A DNA stretch of 64,000 nt, from assembly GCF_000410875.1 (NCBI RefSeq), contig NZ_AROI01000006.1, forward strand, positions 248,001-312,000. The letters are read 5' to 3'. Under the pieces are notes generated by a model. That model was not told the DNA's origin. It did not search any database and saw only the letters and a program-made list of their open reading frames with translations. A program made the position numbers and the translations under genes. Source of the stretch: Halopseudomonas pelagia CL-AP6. Its GTDB lineage: Bacteria > Pseudomonadota > Gammaproteobacteria > Pseudomonadales > Pseudomonadaceae. Numbering within the stretch: the stretch's first letter is position 1; the number at the start of each line of letters is the position of its first letter. Shown one piece after another: positions 1 to 11,527 of this stretch.

Positions 1-843
1 GTAGTCGATGCAGTGCATGCGGTCGGTGGCAAAATTGCCCCGCAGCTATGGCACGTAGGTAACGTGCGCCGCTTGGGTACGCCGCCGGATGGCGATGTGC
101 CAGGTTACGGCCCGATGGAAAAGATCAAGAATGGTAAAGAGTTGGTCCATGGCATGACCCACGAAGATATTCAGGATGTGGTCAAGGCCTTTGCCCAAGC
201 GGCCAAGGATGCCAAGGCTATTGGTTTTGACGCCATCGAGCTGCACGGCGCGCATGGCTATCTAATCGATCAGTTCTTCTGGGATGGTACCAATCAGCGC
301 ACCGATGAATACGGCGGCAGCATGGATAATCGTGCGCGTTTTGCGGTTGAGATCATCAGCGCGGTACGGGATGCGGTCGGTCCTGACTATCCAGTGATTT
401 TCCGTTTTTCCCAGTGGAAGCAGCAGGATTACAGCGCCCGCTTGGCACCGACCCCCGATCTACTCGAAGCTTTCTTGAAGCCCCTTGCTGACGCAGGCGT
501 GGATATTTTCCATTGCTCACAGCGGCGCTTCTGGGAGCCCGAATTCGACGGTTCACCACTCAACCTGGCAGGTTGGACGCGCAACATTACCGGCAAACCC
601 TGCATTACTGTGGGTAGTGTTGGTCTGGACGGTGAATTTCTGGAGTTTATGGTCAAAACCGACAAGGTTGCCGAAACCGCGAATATCGACGGGCTGCTTG
701 AACGTCTGGGTCAGGGCGAGTTCGATCTGGTTGCTGTAGGCCGCGCGTTGATTGTTGACCCGCAGTGGGCAAACAAGGTGCGCGAAGGCCGTTTCGGTGA
801 CATTCTGCCATTCAGCCGTGAAGCGCTGAAAACCTTAGCCTGA
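1..843 (+). CDS. NADH:flavin oxidoreductase, old yellow enzyme family (5' end missing)
   Basis: The reading frame is open from the first base, so the gene starts outside the window and only about the last 280 residues are seen. The TIM-barrel signature HGAHGYLIDQF followed by TNQRTDEYGGS is typical of the FMN-binding old yellow enzyme family (NADH:flavin oxidoreductase / NADH oxidase). These enzymes reduce activated C=C bonds of enones, nitro compounds or dienoyl substrates with NAD(P)H. A late VGRALIVDP motif matches the phosphate-binding strand near the C-terminus. No iron-sulfur or second flavin domain follows, so this is a short single-domain member and not a 2,4-dienoyl-CoA reductase. 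The true substrate cannot be told. Its stop codon lies one base from the stop codon of the convergent glycosyltransferase gene. Confidence 0.9.
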   Translation, partial: VVDAVHAVGGKIAPQLWHVGNVRRLGTPPDGDVPGYGPMEKIKNGKELVHGMTHEDIQDVVKAFAQAAKDAKAIGFDAIELHGAHGYLIDQFFWDGTNQRTDEYGGSMDNRARFAVEIISAVRDAVGPDYPVIFRFSQWKQQDYSARLAPTPDLLEAFLKPLADAGVDIFHCSQRRFWEPEFDGSPLNLAGWTRNITGKPCITVGSVGLDGEFLEFMVKTDKVAETANIDGLLERLGQGEFDLVAVGRALIVDPQWANKVREGRFGDILPFSREALKTLA

Positions 844-844
844 T

Positions 845-2089
845 TTACCTGACTGGTTTGCCCGGGCTATTTCCTTGTAGCACGGGCAAACCGGTTTTTT
901 GCCCTTCTGCGGCCTTCAGCAAATACCCTTCAAAACGCTGTATCACTGCGTCCCAGCCTAGCTGGCAGGCATGATGCCGTGCATGTAGGCGTATGCTGCG
1001 GCGCCCCTCTGCATCACTGATCAACCAGTCCAAATTGTCGATAAACAGGCTTTCATAACCCTCCGTCGCCAGGCACCCGCTGAACCGGTCGCGGATGTGC
1101 TGATGCGCAGCGGCCAGATCAAATGCGCAAACCGCCAATCCAGACGCCATGGCTTCAGTCACGACGTTGCCGAAGGTCTCGGTCACGCTGGGAAACAGGA
1201 AGATATCTGCGCTGGCATAAGCCTGGGATAAGGCTTGGCCGGTCAATGCACCGGTAAAGGTGGCGTCCGGTAGCTGACGCTGCAGTTCCTGTCGTGAGGG
1301 GCCGTCACCGACAATGATCAGGTGCAGCTGTGCCGAGCCGGGCGTGTGGTGTCGCTGCAACTGCTGCCAGGCTTGCACCAGTAGCGACAAATTTTTCTCC
1401 GCCGCCAGCCGCCCTACGTGCAATAGCACCAGGTCGTTTTCGGCGGCGCGCCAGTGTTCGCGCAGAGCTGAGTCGCGGTGTGCTGGATGAAAACGTTCGC
1501 AGTCGACCCCGCGGCCCAATTGCGCAAGGTTGCGCATGCCGGCGCGCAGCAGGGCACGCTGCTGCCCAGGGCCGGCAGTCAAAGTGAGCTGGGTGTGATT
1601 ATGAAACCAGCGCAGGTACGCCATCATTGGTCGGTGGAACAGGCCAAGACCGTAGTGATCGCTGTATTGCTGGAAATTGGTATGGAAGCCGCTGATGACC
1701 GGTATACCCATGCGTCGTGCTAGCTTCAAGGCTGACCAGCCCAGTGGGCCCTCGGTAGCCAGGTAGATGGCATCGGGTCTTTCCCTGCGCCACAGGCGGC
1801 GCAGGTTATTGGTGGCGGGCAGACCCCACTGCAGCTCGGGGTAGCCGGGGATGGGGATGCCGCGCACCCGCAGCTCGCTAAAGGCCCCCAGCGCCGACGC
1901 GCCGATCGCTTCGCCAGGCTGGGCTGGGCGAACCAGCTGCAGCACATGGTGGCGTGCCAGCAAGCCCTCGACGAGCTGCCCTAGCGTATTGGCTACGCCG
2001 TTAATCTGAGGTGCAAAGGTTTCGGTAACCAGCGCAAAGCGCCGGGGTGCAGCCATTTGTTTGATCATGTAGCCATTGTCATGGGGCAT
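845..2089 (-). CDS. GT4-family glycosyltransferase
   Basis: A 414-residue retaining glycosyltransferase with the two Rossmann domains of the GT-B fold. The N-terminal part begins TETFAPQINGVANTL, the acceptor-side motif of the family. The C-terminal domain has VGRLAAEKNL and the nucleotide-sugar motif SVTETFGNVVTEAMASG with the two conserved glutamates. Relatives transfer a sugar from an NDP-sugar or GDP-mannose to a lipid or other acceptor at the inner face of the membrane. The acceptor is not known. From memory, Pseudomonas aeruginosa has a similar gene close to cysZ-like and trxB genes, as here. The start is uncertain: ATG at 2089 is chosen over a TTG one codon earlier, but later ATGs at codons 8 and 12 are also possible because none has a clear Shine-Dalgarno site. 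Confidence 0.85.
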   Translation of the reverse strand: MPHDNGYMIKQMAAPRRFALVTETFAPQINGVANTLGQLVEGLLARHHVLQLVRPAQPGEAIGASALGAFSELRVRGIPIPGYPELQWGLPATNNLRRLWRRERPDAIYLATEGPLGWSALKLARRMGIPVISGFHTNFQQYSDHYGLGLFHRPMMAYLRWFHNHTQLTLTAGPGQQRALLRAGMRNLAQLGRGVDCERFHPAHRDSALREHWRAAENDLVLLHVGRLAAEKNLSLLVQAWQQLQRHHTPGSAQLHLIIVGDGPSRQELQRQLPDATFTGALTGQALSQAYASADIFLFPSVTETFGNVVTEAMASGLAVCAFDLAAAHQHIRDRFSGCLATEGYESLFIDNLDWLISDAEGRRSIRLHARHHACQLGWDAVIQRFEGYLLKAAEGQKTGLPVLQGNSPGKPVR

Positions 2090-2122
2090 CAATGATGCCT
2101 GTATGACAATAGCATGACGGAT

Positions 2123-2866
2123 TTATGGCAACGCGCGGCGTCGCTCGCGAATCCATAGCAATGTTGAACCTGCTACCGCCGCAGGCATCACCAGCAGATT
2201 GATCAGTGGAATGAGCATGCCAACATACACCGGTAGTCCGAAGCCTAGCGATAGTGCGCGCCTGCCACGCATCCAGCGCAGCATATCGAGAAAGCTGACC
2301 TGGTCGTTGTCGGCCTGGTAGTCAATGTACTGCACCGCCATCATCCACACGCTAAACAGCAGCAATAGTGGTGAGGCGACCAGGTTGAGCACTGGAATGA
2401 GGGTCAGAATCAGCAGGCCTGCGAGGCGGGGCAAGTAATAACTTATTTTACGTAGTTCACGGCCTAGGCTGCGGGGTACGACTAGCAGAATATCCCTATA
2501 GCGGGTCGGTGGGCTGACAATGCCGCGCTCCTGTTCGGCAATCTTTTCCGCCAGAAAGCCATAGAAGGGTGAGGCAATCAGATTGGCTACCATGCTGAAA
2601 CCAAAGAACAGTACCACCAGCACCATCAACGCGAACAGCGGCCACAATAGCCATTCTACAAACCCCAGCCAGTCAGGCAGGCTGCCCATCAACCTAGCCA
2701 TCAAAATGTTAAACTGGCGCACACCCCAGCTGATCAGCGCGGCAAAAACGCCCAGGTTGAGTATCAGCGGTATGACCAGAAAGCGCCTGAGCCCCGGCTG
2801 ACGTATTTTTTGCCAGCCCTCTTTTAAGTAGTCAGGGCCGCGCATGGGGGTGAAGGTCTCTGCCAT
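2123..2866 (-). CDS. cysZ: sulfate transporter CysZ
   Basis: A 247-residue integral membrane protein of the CysZ/EI24 family, close to the 253 residues of E. coli CysZ. It imports sulfate across the inner membrane for cysteine synthesis. The sequence opens with GPDYLKEGWQKI, then shows four or more hydrophobic stretches (about residues 25-55, 70-100, 140-175 and 200-230), including the FFGFSMVANLIASPFYG segment characteristic of the family. The reading frame runs 75 codons further upstream, but ATG 2866 is chosen because AAGGACG lies at the right distance before it and the extension has no family similarity. It is divergent from trxB. Confidence 0.92.
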   Translation of the reverse strand: MAETFTPMRGPDYLKEGWQKIRQPGLRRFLVIPLILNLGVFAALISWGVRQFNILMARLMGSLPDWLGFVEWLLWPLFALMVLVVLFFGFSMVANLIASPFYGFLAEKIAEQERGIVSPPTRYRDILLVVPRSLGRELRKISYYLPRLAGLLILTLIPVLNLVASPLLLLFSVWMMAVQYIDYQADNDQVSFLDMLRWMRGRRALSLGFGLPVYVGMLIPLINLLVMPAAVAGSTLLWIRERRRALP

Positions 2867-4144
<1,278 letters not shown>

Positions 4145-4292
4145 GGCAGTTTGCTATCTACGGGCTACGGCAGGGTTATTTCGCTGCCATCGTTGAAACG
4201 GCGATCACTATTGTCTTTACTAAGGTCATCAGCATGGCCGGTTAAGGGCTAAGCTGAGGTGGGGTAGGCCGACAGCGGCTTTGCAAACCAGG

Positions 4293-4319
4293 TCCTTGAG
4301 GCCTGATTATTCTCAAGGA
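4293..4319 (+). promoter_or_regulatory. hairpin covering the Shine-Dalgarno site of the DUF2388 gene
   Basis: TCCTTGAG (4293-4300) and CTCAAGGA (4312-4319) are a perfect 8-bp inverted repeat with an 11-base loop. The right arm contains most of the AAGGAG ribosome binding site of the gene starting at 4326, so the folded RNA would hide it. Confidence 0.5.
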
Positions 4320-4325
4320 GTTCTT

Positions 4326-4646
4326 ATGAAGATTCGCTCTGTGTTTCTCGTCGCCGGTCTGCTTGGCTTTTCTGCCGTAGCCTCCGCTTCGAGCTTTGTC
4401 GGCACCACGAATGCGCTGGGTTCCTCCCTGGCCAACACGGCTCAGGCGCTGGGTGACAGCACTGCGTCCACCTTCGGGTCAGATAAGGTTGTGCTTCAGG
4501 CCCGTGAGGATGCTGCCAGTTTCGTTGGTAGCAACGGTGACGTGCGCGGCGTCAATCTTGAAGCGGCCCTGAGCCATATTCGCCAGCAAATGCCAGCGCT
4601 GCAAGCCAGTGACATGCAACTGGCCGAGGCTATTCTGGCCTTGTGA
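4326..4646 (+). CDS. exported DUF2388 protein of unknown function
   Basis: A 106-residue protein with a clear Sec signal peptide (MKIRSVFLVAGLLGFSAVAS, predicted cut after ASA). The mature part contains VLQAREDAASFV and LEAALSHIRQQMP ending QLAEAILAL, which I recognise as the DUF2388 family, common in Pseudomonas. No function is known; some databases label it as a Holliday junction helicase subunit, which is not supported by a signal peptide and no ATP-binding motif. The start at 4326 follows AAGGAG at a good distance; an upstream in-frame start at 4281 would bury the signal peptide. It is followed 42 bases later by a DUF4105 gene, a pairing that suggests a shared periplasmic role. Confidence 0.85.
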   Translation: MKIRSVFLVAGLLGFSAVASASSFVGTTNALGSSLANTAQALGDSTASTFGSDKVVLQAREDAASFVGSNGDVRGVNLEAALSHIRQQMPALQASDMQLAEAILAL

Positions 4647-4688
4647 TAAGGCCAGCAGAGCCTGGGTCTGTTCAGGGCTTCACCTCCA

Positions 4689-6680
4689 TTGTGTCTTGAA
4701 GTGCGCCTCGCCCTGCGGCGGGGCGTAATGGTATTGGCTGCCACGTTCAGCGTTGGCGTGCTGCTGTTTGCTCCTTTGGCGCATGCTGCGCTGAGCTTGA
4801 ATCTGAATGAGCGTGGCCTGAACGCCGAGCAGCGCCAAGCCAGCCAGCAGTTGCTTGATGCAGCGGTCGATGCGCTACCGCCGCTGCTGGTGACCGAGTT
4901 GGACCGCAGTATCGGTGTGCGTTGGTCGTCTCGTCTGCCGCATAGCGTGATGGGTCGGGCGCGATTTGACGGCCACATACTGCTCAATCAGCGTTGGCTG
5001 GATGCGCTGGTTCAGGGTGATGATCAGGCCCTGCCGGGCGGCCGCCAGCACGGTACCCTGCAGCGGGAATTGCAGGCAACACTGATTCACGAGTTGGCGC
5101 ATTTTTATGATCGCGGCCAGTTCTGGCCCGATGAAGAGCGTGGGCTAGCGCGCTTTTGTGGCCAGCAGCACAGTAGTCTCGGCCCGGTTGGTTTGCCTGC
5201 GGCGTGCCAGGGCCAGTCCCAGCGGCACTTTACCCTCAGTGACGACCCCAGGTTGCTTGAACTCGCCGGCTGGCCCGCACGCATCGGCGGGCGGGGCGTG
5301 GCGGAGCCGGAGAATAATCACTACCTGCGCAGTCCAGATGCTTACGAGCTGAGCAATCCGCGCGAATTCGTCGCGGTCAATCTTGAATACTTTCTGCTCG
5401 ATCCCGAATACCGCTGCCGGCGCCCGGCTCTTCATGATTATTTCGCCACACATTTTGGCTGGGCGCCTACCCATTCGGCCGATTGTGCTCCTGGCTTGTC
5501 CTTTGTTAATGGAGGCCTGGACCCGGACCGGCCGGCATTGGGCTGGCTCGACCCCGAGCGTATCTACCAGGTGCATTATCTCCTGGCCGAGCCGGACGGC
5601 GCCTTTGTCAGCCGTTGGGGTCACAGCATGCTGCGGGTGGTCATTTGTGCACCGGACCGGCCGCTGGGGCCTGAGTGCCTGATGGATCTGGAGCATCACC
5701 TGGTGTTGTCTTTCCGGGCGTTTGTCGATGACGTACAGCTATCCAGTTGGGATGGACTGACCGGTGCTTATCCGTCGCGATTGTTTATGCTGCCGTTGAA
5801 TCAGGTGGTCGATGAATACACCAAGATTGAGTTAAGGCCGCTGCAATCGCTGCCCCTGCGCTTGACGCGTGAGCAGCAGATCAGCCTGGTTCAGCGTGCC
5901 GCGGAGATGCACTGGGGCTACGACGGCACCTACTATTTTGTTAGCAACAATTGTGCGGTCGAGACGCTGAAGCTGTTGCGCAGCGGTACCGACCGTCCGG
6001 ATATTCGCCGTATGCAAACCGTTACACCTACCGGGCTGCTGGCACTGCTCAGGCATGCCGGTCTGGTGGATCAATCGGTGATGCACGATCAGGCTGAAGC
6101 GCTGCGCCAGGGGTATTATTTCGACTCCTATCGTGAACGCTATCAATTGATGTTTCGTAATGCGCGCGAGTATCTTGATCTGCCGCAGCGGCAGGTCGAG
6201 GACTGGCTGGCGCTAGCGCCGCAGGAGCGGCAATCCTGGTTCAGCCGTGCGGACTATCGCACTGCCGCGGCCCTACTGCTGCTGGAGCAGGCGGCGTTGA
6301 GGCGCCAGGTGTTGTTGATGCAGCACGAGTTGAAGGACCGCTATGTTTCTGGCCGCCGGCCGGATGATACGGCCTTGAATGACACCGGGGATCTAATGAG
6401 TCAGCTGTTGCGCGAGAGCGGCTTTCTCAGTCGGCCAGCTGAATTGCTGGAGGGCGGCTACGGACTGCCGCAGCGTCAAGAAAGGCAGCAGTTGCGGCAA
6501 GTCAGTAACGAGCGGCAGCAGGGATTGCAGGGGCTGTCGGCGTTGCTGGATGAGCGCGCGCTTGAGCTGGTCAGCGTGACGCAGCGTCGCGCAGTTGAAG
6601 ATGGCCAGCACAATATCGTTGAGTTGGGCAGACTTTTACGCCAGTTGCACCGGGAGTCTGGCGGGCTGGTATTGCCCTAG
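4689..6680 (+). CDS. exported DUF4105 (Lnb N-terminal periplasmic-like) protein
   Basis: A protein of up to 663 residues with an N-terminal signal sequence (hydrophobic VLAATFSVGVLLFAPLAHAA). Around residues 150-165 there is a LIHELAHFYDRG segment resembling a zinc-protease HExxH helix. The middle (about residues 300-440) is the DUF4105 domain, with SRWGHSMLRVVIC and FVSNNCAVETLKLL, the conserved His and Asn-Asn-Cys that look like a papain-like Cys/His pair. The C-terminal 200 residues are helical and rich in Gln, Arg and Leu. Function is unknown; periplasmic or outer membrane location is inferred. The start is uncertain: TTG 4689, GTG 4701 and ATG 4728 are all in frame, and none has a strong ribosome binding site. 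Confidence 0.8.
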   Translation: MCLEVRLALRRGVMVLAATFSVGVLLFAPLAHAALSLNLNERGLNAEQRQASQQLLDAAVDALPPLLVTELDRSIGVRWSSRLPHSVMGRARFDGHILLNQRWLDALVQGDDQALPGGRQHGTLQRELQATLIHELAHFYDRGQFWPDEERGLARFCGQQHSSLGPVGLPAACQGQSQRHFTLSDDPRLLELAGWPARIGGRGVAEPENNHYLRSPDAYELSNPREFVAVNLEYFLLDPEYRCRRPALHDYFATHFGWAPTHSADCAPGLSFVNGGLDPDRPALGWLDPERIYQVHYLLAEPDGAFVSRWGHSMLRVVICAPDRPLGPECLMDLEHHLVLSFRAFVDDVQLSSWDGLTGAYPSRLFMLPLNQVVDEYTKIELRPLQSLPLRLTREQQISLVQRAAEMHWGYDGTYYFVSNNCAVETLKLLRSGTDRPDIRRMQTVTPTGLLALLRHAGLVDQSVMHDQAEALRQGYYFDSYRERYQLMFRNAREYLDLPQRQVEDWLALAPQERQSWFSRADYRTAAALLLLEQAALRRQVLLMQHELKDRYVSGRRPDDTALNDTGDLMSQLLRESGFLSRPAELLEGGYGLPQRQERQQLRQVSNERQQGLQGLSALLDERALELVSVTQRRAVEDGQHNIVELGRLLRQLHRESGGLVLP

Positions 6681-6722
6681 ATCTGGATTGGCTCGGCGGT
6701 CTGATCGTCAAAAAAAGCGCAC

Positions 6723-6753
6723 AAAAAAACCAGCACTCGGCCGGTTCTTGTTT
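6723..6753. terminator. bidirectional rho-independent terminator
   Basis: AACCAGC-ACTCG-GCCGGTT (6728-6746) forms a 7-bp stem with one G-U pair. A run of A precedes it and T-rich sequence follows, so it can end the DUF4105 transcript on the plus strand and the tRNA-Leu transcript on the minus strand. Confidence 0.8.
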
Positions 6754-6786
6754 TTTTGCTGTTGTGACCCATCTGCATGCTGCAGA

Positions 6787-6873
6787 TGGTGCCTCGAGGG
6801 AGAATCGAACTCCCACTCTGTCACCAGAAACGGATTTTGAATCCGCCGCGTCTACCAATTCCGCCATCGAGGC
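6787..6873 (-). tRNA. tRNA-Leu (anticodon CAA)
   Basis: Read on the minus strand, 87 bases fold as a class II tRNA with the long variable arm of leucine tRNAs. The acceptor strands GCCTCGA and TCGAGGC pair perfectly. The anticodon stem GCGGA/TCCGT encloses loop TTCAAAA, giving anticodon CAA, which reads UUG. The T arm contains GTTCGATTC. CCA is encoded in the gene (6787-6789). Placement just before queA matches Pseudomonas. Confidence 0.97.
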
Positions 6874-6898
6874 CTGTGCTTTCCAACAGACGGCGCGG

Positions 6899-6928
6899 AG
6901 TATACGAATCCCAAGGGCGCCTGGTCAA
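6899..6928 (-). promoter_or_regulatory. sigma-70 promoter of tRNA-Leu
   Basis: On the minus strand TTGACC (6928-6923) and TATACT (6904-6899) are separated by 18 bases. A GC-rich stretch follows the -10 box, as in stringently controlled stable RNA promoters. The expected start is about 20 bases before the tRNA. Confidence 0.75.
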
Positions 6929-6956
6929 TGCCGCTGAGTGAATAAGACTGCTTTCT

Positions 6957-6986
6957 TTGGCCCAGCGTGTGCATTTCCGCTACTAT
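6957..6986 (+). promoter_or_regulatory. possible sigma-70 promoter of the queA operon
   Basis: TTGGCC (6957-6962) and TACTAT (6981-6986) are 18 bases apart and lie 37 bases before queA, divergent from the tRNA promoter. Confidence 0.45.
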
Positions 6987-7022
6987 ATGCCACCTTTTTT
7001 ACCTTCCGGAACCACCACCCGC

Positions 7023-9196
<2,174 letters not shown>

Positions 9197-9255
9197 AACG
9201 CGCCCGGAACGCCCCATTAACCTGTCTTAGCTGTTTCTATAAATAGGAGTTACAC

Positions 9256-9588
9256 ATGAGTTTTTTCATCCCTGCCGCCGTGGCACAAACCGCTGAAGGT
9301 GCCTCACCTATGGGTGGTGGTTTTGAATGGATCTTTCTGGTCGGCTTTCTGGTTATTTTTTACCTGATGATCTGGCGCCCCCAGTCCAAACGGGCCAAGG
9401 AGCACAAGAACCTGATCGGCGGCCTGACGGTCGGCGACGAAGTGGTGACCGGCGGCGGTATTCTGGGCAAGGTCAAGAAAGTCACCGATGAATTCATCGT
9501 GCTGGAAGTGGGCGACGGTCAGGAACTCAAGTTCCAGAAAGGCTCTGTTGTTGCTGCGCTGCCCAAAGGCACGTTGAAAGCCATCTGA
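9256..9588 (+). CDS. yajC: preprotein translocase accessory subunit YajC
   Basis: A 110-residue protein with one transmembrane helix (about residues 22-40, WIFLVGFLVIFYLMIW) followed by the conserved RPQSKRAKEH and a basic cytoplasmic domain with LTVGDEVVTGGGILGKV. It joins the SecDF complex that assists Sec-dependent export. ATG 9256 follows AGGAGT. It is the first gene of yajC-secD-secF. Confidence 0.97.
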   Translation: MSFFIPAAVAQTAEGASPMGGGFEWIFLVGFLVIFYLMIWRPQSKRAKEHKNLIGGLTVGDEVVTGGGILGKVKKVTDEFIVLEVGDGQELKFQKGSVVAALPKGTLKAI

Positions 9589-9606
9589 TCCCTCTTTATC
9601 ACCTCA

Positions 9607-9630
9607 CTCGGGCGCCTGTTGGCGCCCGGG
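9607..9630 (+). promoter_or_regulatory. strong hairpin between yajC and secD
   Basis: CTCGGGCGCC-TGTT-GGCGCCCGGG is a 10-bp stem (one T-G pair) with a four-base loop. Only GTTGTTATT follows, not a proper T run, so it looks more like an attenuator or mRNA-stabilising structure than a full terminator. It ends 18 bases before the secD start codon. Confidence 0.55.
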
Positions 9631-9648
9631 TTGTTATTGGTCGCTGAT

Positions 9649-11517
9649 ATGCTCAACCGCTATCCCCTCTGGAAATACATGCTGATTCTGGCCGTGCTGG
9701 TACTCGGCCTGATCTATGCCATGCCGAACCTGTACCCGGATGATCCGGCGATTCAGATCTCTGGTGCCAGCTCCACCCAAACCATCGGCCAAGCAGATCT
9801 CGACCGCATCGAAGGTGCTCTGACCGAGGCAGGTATTGCTACCAAGGGTACTGATGTCGCAAGTCAGGGTCGCTCGGGCCTGGTGCGCCTGGTCCATCGC
9901 GCTGATCAGTTGGCTGCTCAGGACGTGGTGCGCCGCGAGTTGGGTCAGGAGTTTGTGGTGGCGCAGAACCTTGCACCGACCACACCTGATTGGCTGGTCA
10001 ATATTGGCGCGGGCCCAATGAAGTTGGGTCTGGACTTGTCCGGGGGGGTGCACTTCCTGCTGGAAGTGGATATGGACAAGGCTATTGAAGCGCGGGTGAA
10101 TGTGTATGAAAGTGAGCTGCGCAATCTCTTGCGTGGCGAGCGAATCCGCTACCGCAGCATGCCGAACCAGGGCAATGTGCTGCAGTTCGGCTTTACCGAT
10201 GCGGATCAGTTGGATGCTGCGCAGCGGCTAATTGCCCGTCAATATAGCCAGTTTCAAATGAGCACTACCAGCCGTGAAGAGTTGCAGGTACTGCGTTTGA
10301 CCTTGACAGACGCAGAGCTGGCCGAGATTCGCCAGTACGCGGTCAGTCAGAACCTGACCACCGTGCGTAATCGGGTTAACGAGCTGGGTGTGGCCGAGCC
10401 GTTGGTGCAGCGTCAAGGCGCCAATCGGATAGTAGTCGAGCTGCCTGGGGTGCAGGACACGGCCGAGGCCAAGCGTATTCTCGGCAAAACCGCCAACCTG
10501 GAATTTCGCCTCGCTGCCGAGCCTAATGCGGCGCGCGCTACGGTCGAGTCTTTCGAGTTCCGTGGTGGTGCTCGCCCGCCGGCTGACGTCGAGCGCAGTA
10601 TCATACTGACGGGCGACCAAGTAACCGACGCCCAATCAAACTTTGACGAAAACGGCCGGCCACAGGTGAATATTCGCCTGGATGGCAACGGCGGCGAATT
10701 GATGACCCGTGCGACGCGTAACAACATCGGTCGTGGCATGGCCGTGATCTTTATCGAGCAGCGTCAGATTACCCGCCAAGTGATGCAGGACGTTGACGGC
10801 CAGATGCAGGAAGTCGAGGTGCCGGCTTTTGTCGAAGAAAAGGCCATCATCAGTCTGGCTACCATTCAGAGCACGCTGGGTAATCAATTTCGGATCACCG
10901 GTCTGGATTCTCCCGGCGAGGCTTCCGAGCTGGCGCTGCTGTTACGCGCCGGTGGTTTGGCGGCGCCCATGTACTTTGTTGAAGAACGCACCATTGGCCC
11001 GAGCCTGGGCGCAGAGAACATTGCCAAGGGCGTAACGGCGACGCAGGTTGGGTTTGCACTGGTACTGATCTTCATGGTGCTGGTGTACAAGGGCTTTGGC
11101 GTATTCGCCGGGATCGCCTTGACCTTCAACCTGATACTGCTGCTGGCCTTGATGTCCCTGTTGGGTGCTACGCTGACGCTGCCGGGTATTGCCGGCATCG
11201 TGCTGACGCTGGGTATGGCGGTGGACGCCAACGTGCTGATTTTCTCGCGCATGAAAGAGGAGGTTGCGGCGGGCATGTCTGCGCAGCGGGCGATCCACGA
11301 GGGCTACGACAAGGCGTTCTCGGCGATTATCGACGGTAGTTTGACCACGCTGCTGGTCGGCGTAATCCTGTTTGCCATGGGCTCAGGCCCGATCAAGGGC
11401 TTTGCAGTGACGCTCTCGCTGGGCATTCTCACTTCAATGTTTAGCGCCATCATGGTCACCCGAGCAATGGTCAACCTGACCATCGGCGGGCGTGACATCA
11501 AGAAGCTGTGGCTGTGA
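9649..11517 (+). CDS. secD: protein translocase subunit SecD
   Basis: A 622-residue inner membrane protein of the RND superfamily. With SecF it uses the proton gradient to help pull proteins through SecYEG. It starts MLNRYPLWKYMLIL with the first membrane helix, has a large periplasmic P1 domain (including DLSGGVHFLLEVD near residue 132), and ends with five more helices (about residues 455-620), including GMAVDANVLIFSRMKEE. ATG 9649 is chosen because the family starts with this sequence; a TTG at 9619 in the same frame lies inside the hairpin and is less likely. Ten bases separate it from secF. Confidence 0.97.
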   Translation: MLNRYPLWKYMLILAVLVLGLIYAMPNLYPDDPAIQISGASSTQTIGQADLDRIEGALTEAGIATKGTDVASQGRSGLVRLVHRADQLAAQDVVRRELGQEFVVAQNLAPTTPDWLVNIGAGPMKLGLDLSGGVHFLLEVDMDKAIEARVNVYESELRNLLRGERIRYRSMPNQGNVLQFGFTDADQLDAAQRLIARQYSQFQMSTTSREELQVLRLTLTDAELAEIRQYAVSQNLTTVRNRVNELGVAEPLVQRQGANRIVVELPGVQDTAEAKRILGKTANLEFRLAAEPNAARATVESFEFRGGARPPADVERSIILTGDQVTDAQSNFDENGRPQVNIRLDGNGGELMTRATRNNIGRGMAVIFIEQRQITRQVMQDVDGQMQEVEVPAFVEEKAIISLATIQSTLGNQFRITGLDSPGEASELALLLRAGGLAAPMYFVEERTIGPSLGAENIAKGVTATQVGFALVLIFMVLVYKGFGVFAGIALTFNLILLLALMSLLGATLTLPGIAGIVLTLGMAVDANVLIFSRMKEEVAAGMSAQRAIHEGYDKAFSAIIDGSLTTLLVGVILFAMGSGPIKGFAVTLSLGILTSMFSAIMVTRAMVNLTIGGRDIKKLWL

Positions 11518-11527
11518 GGAGCGCATC

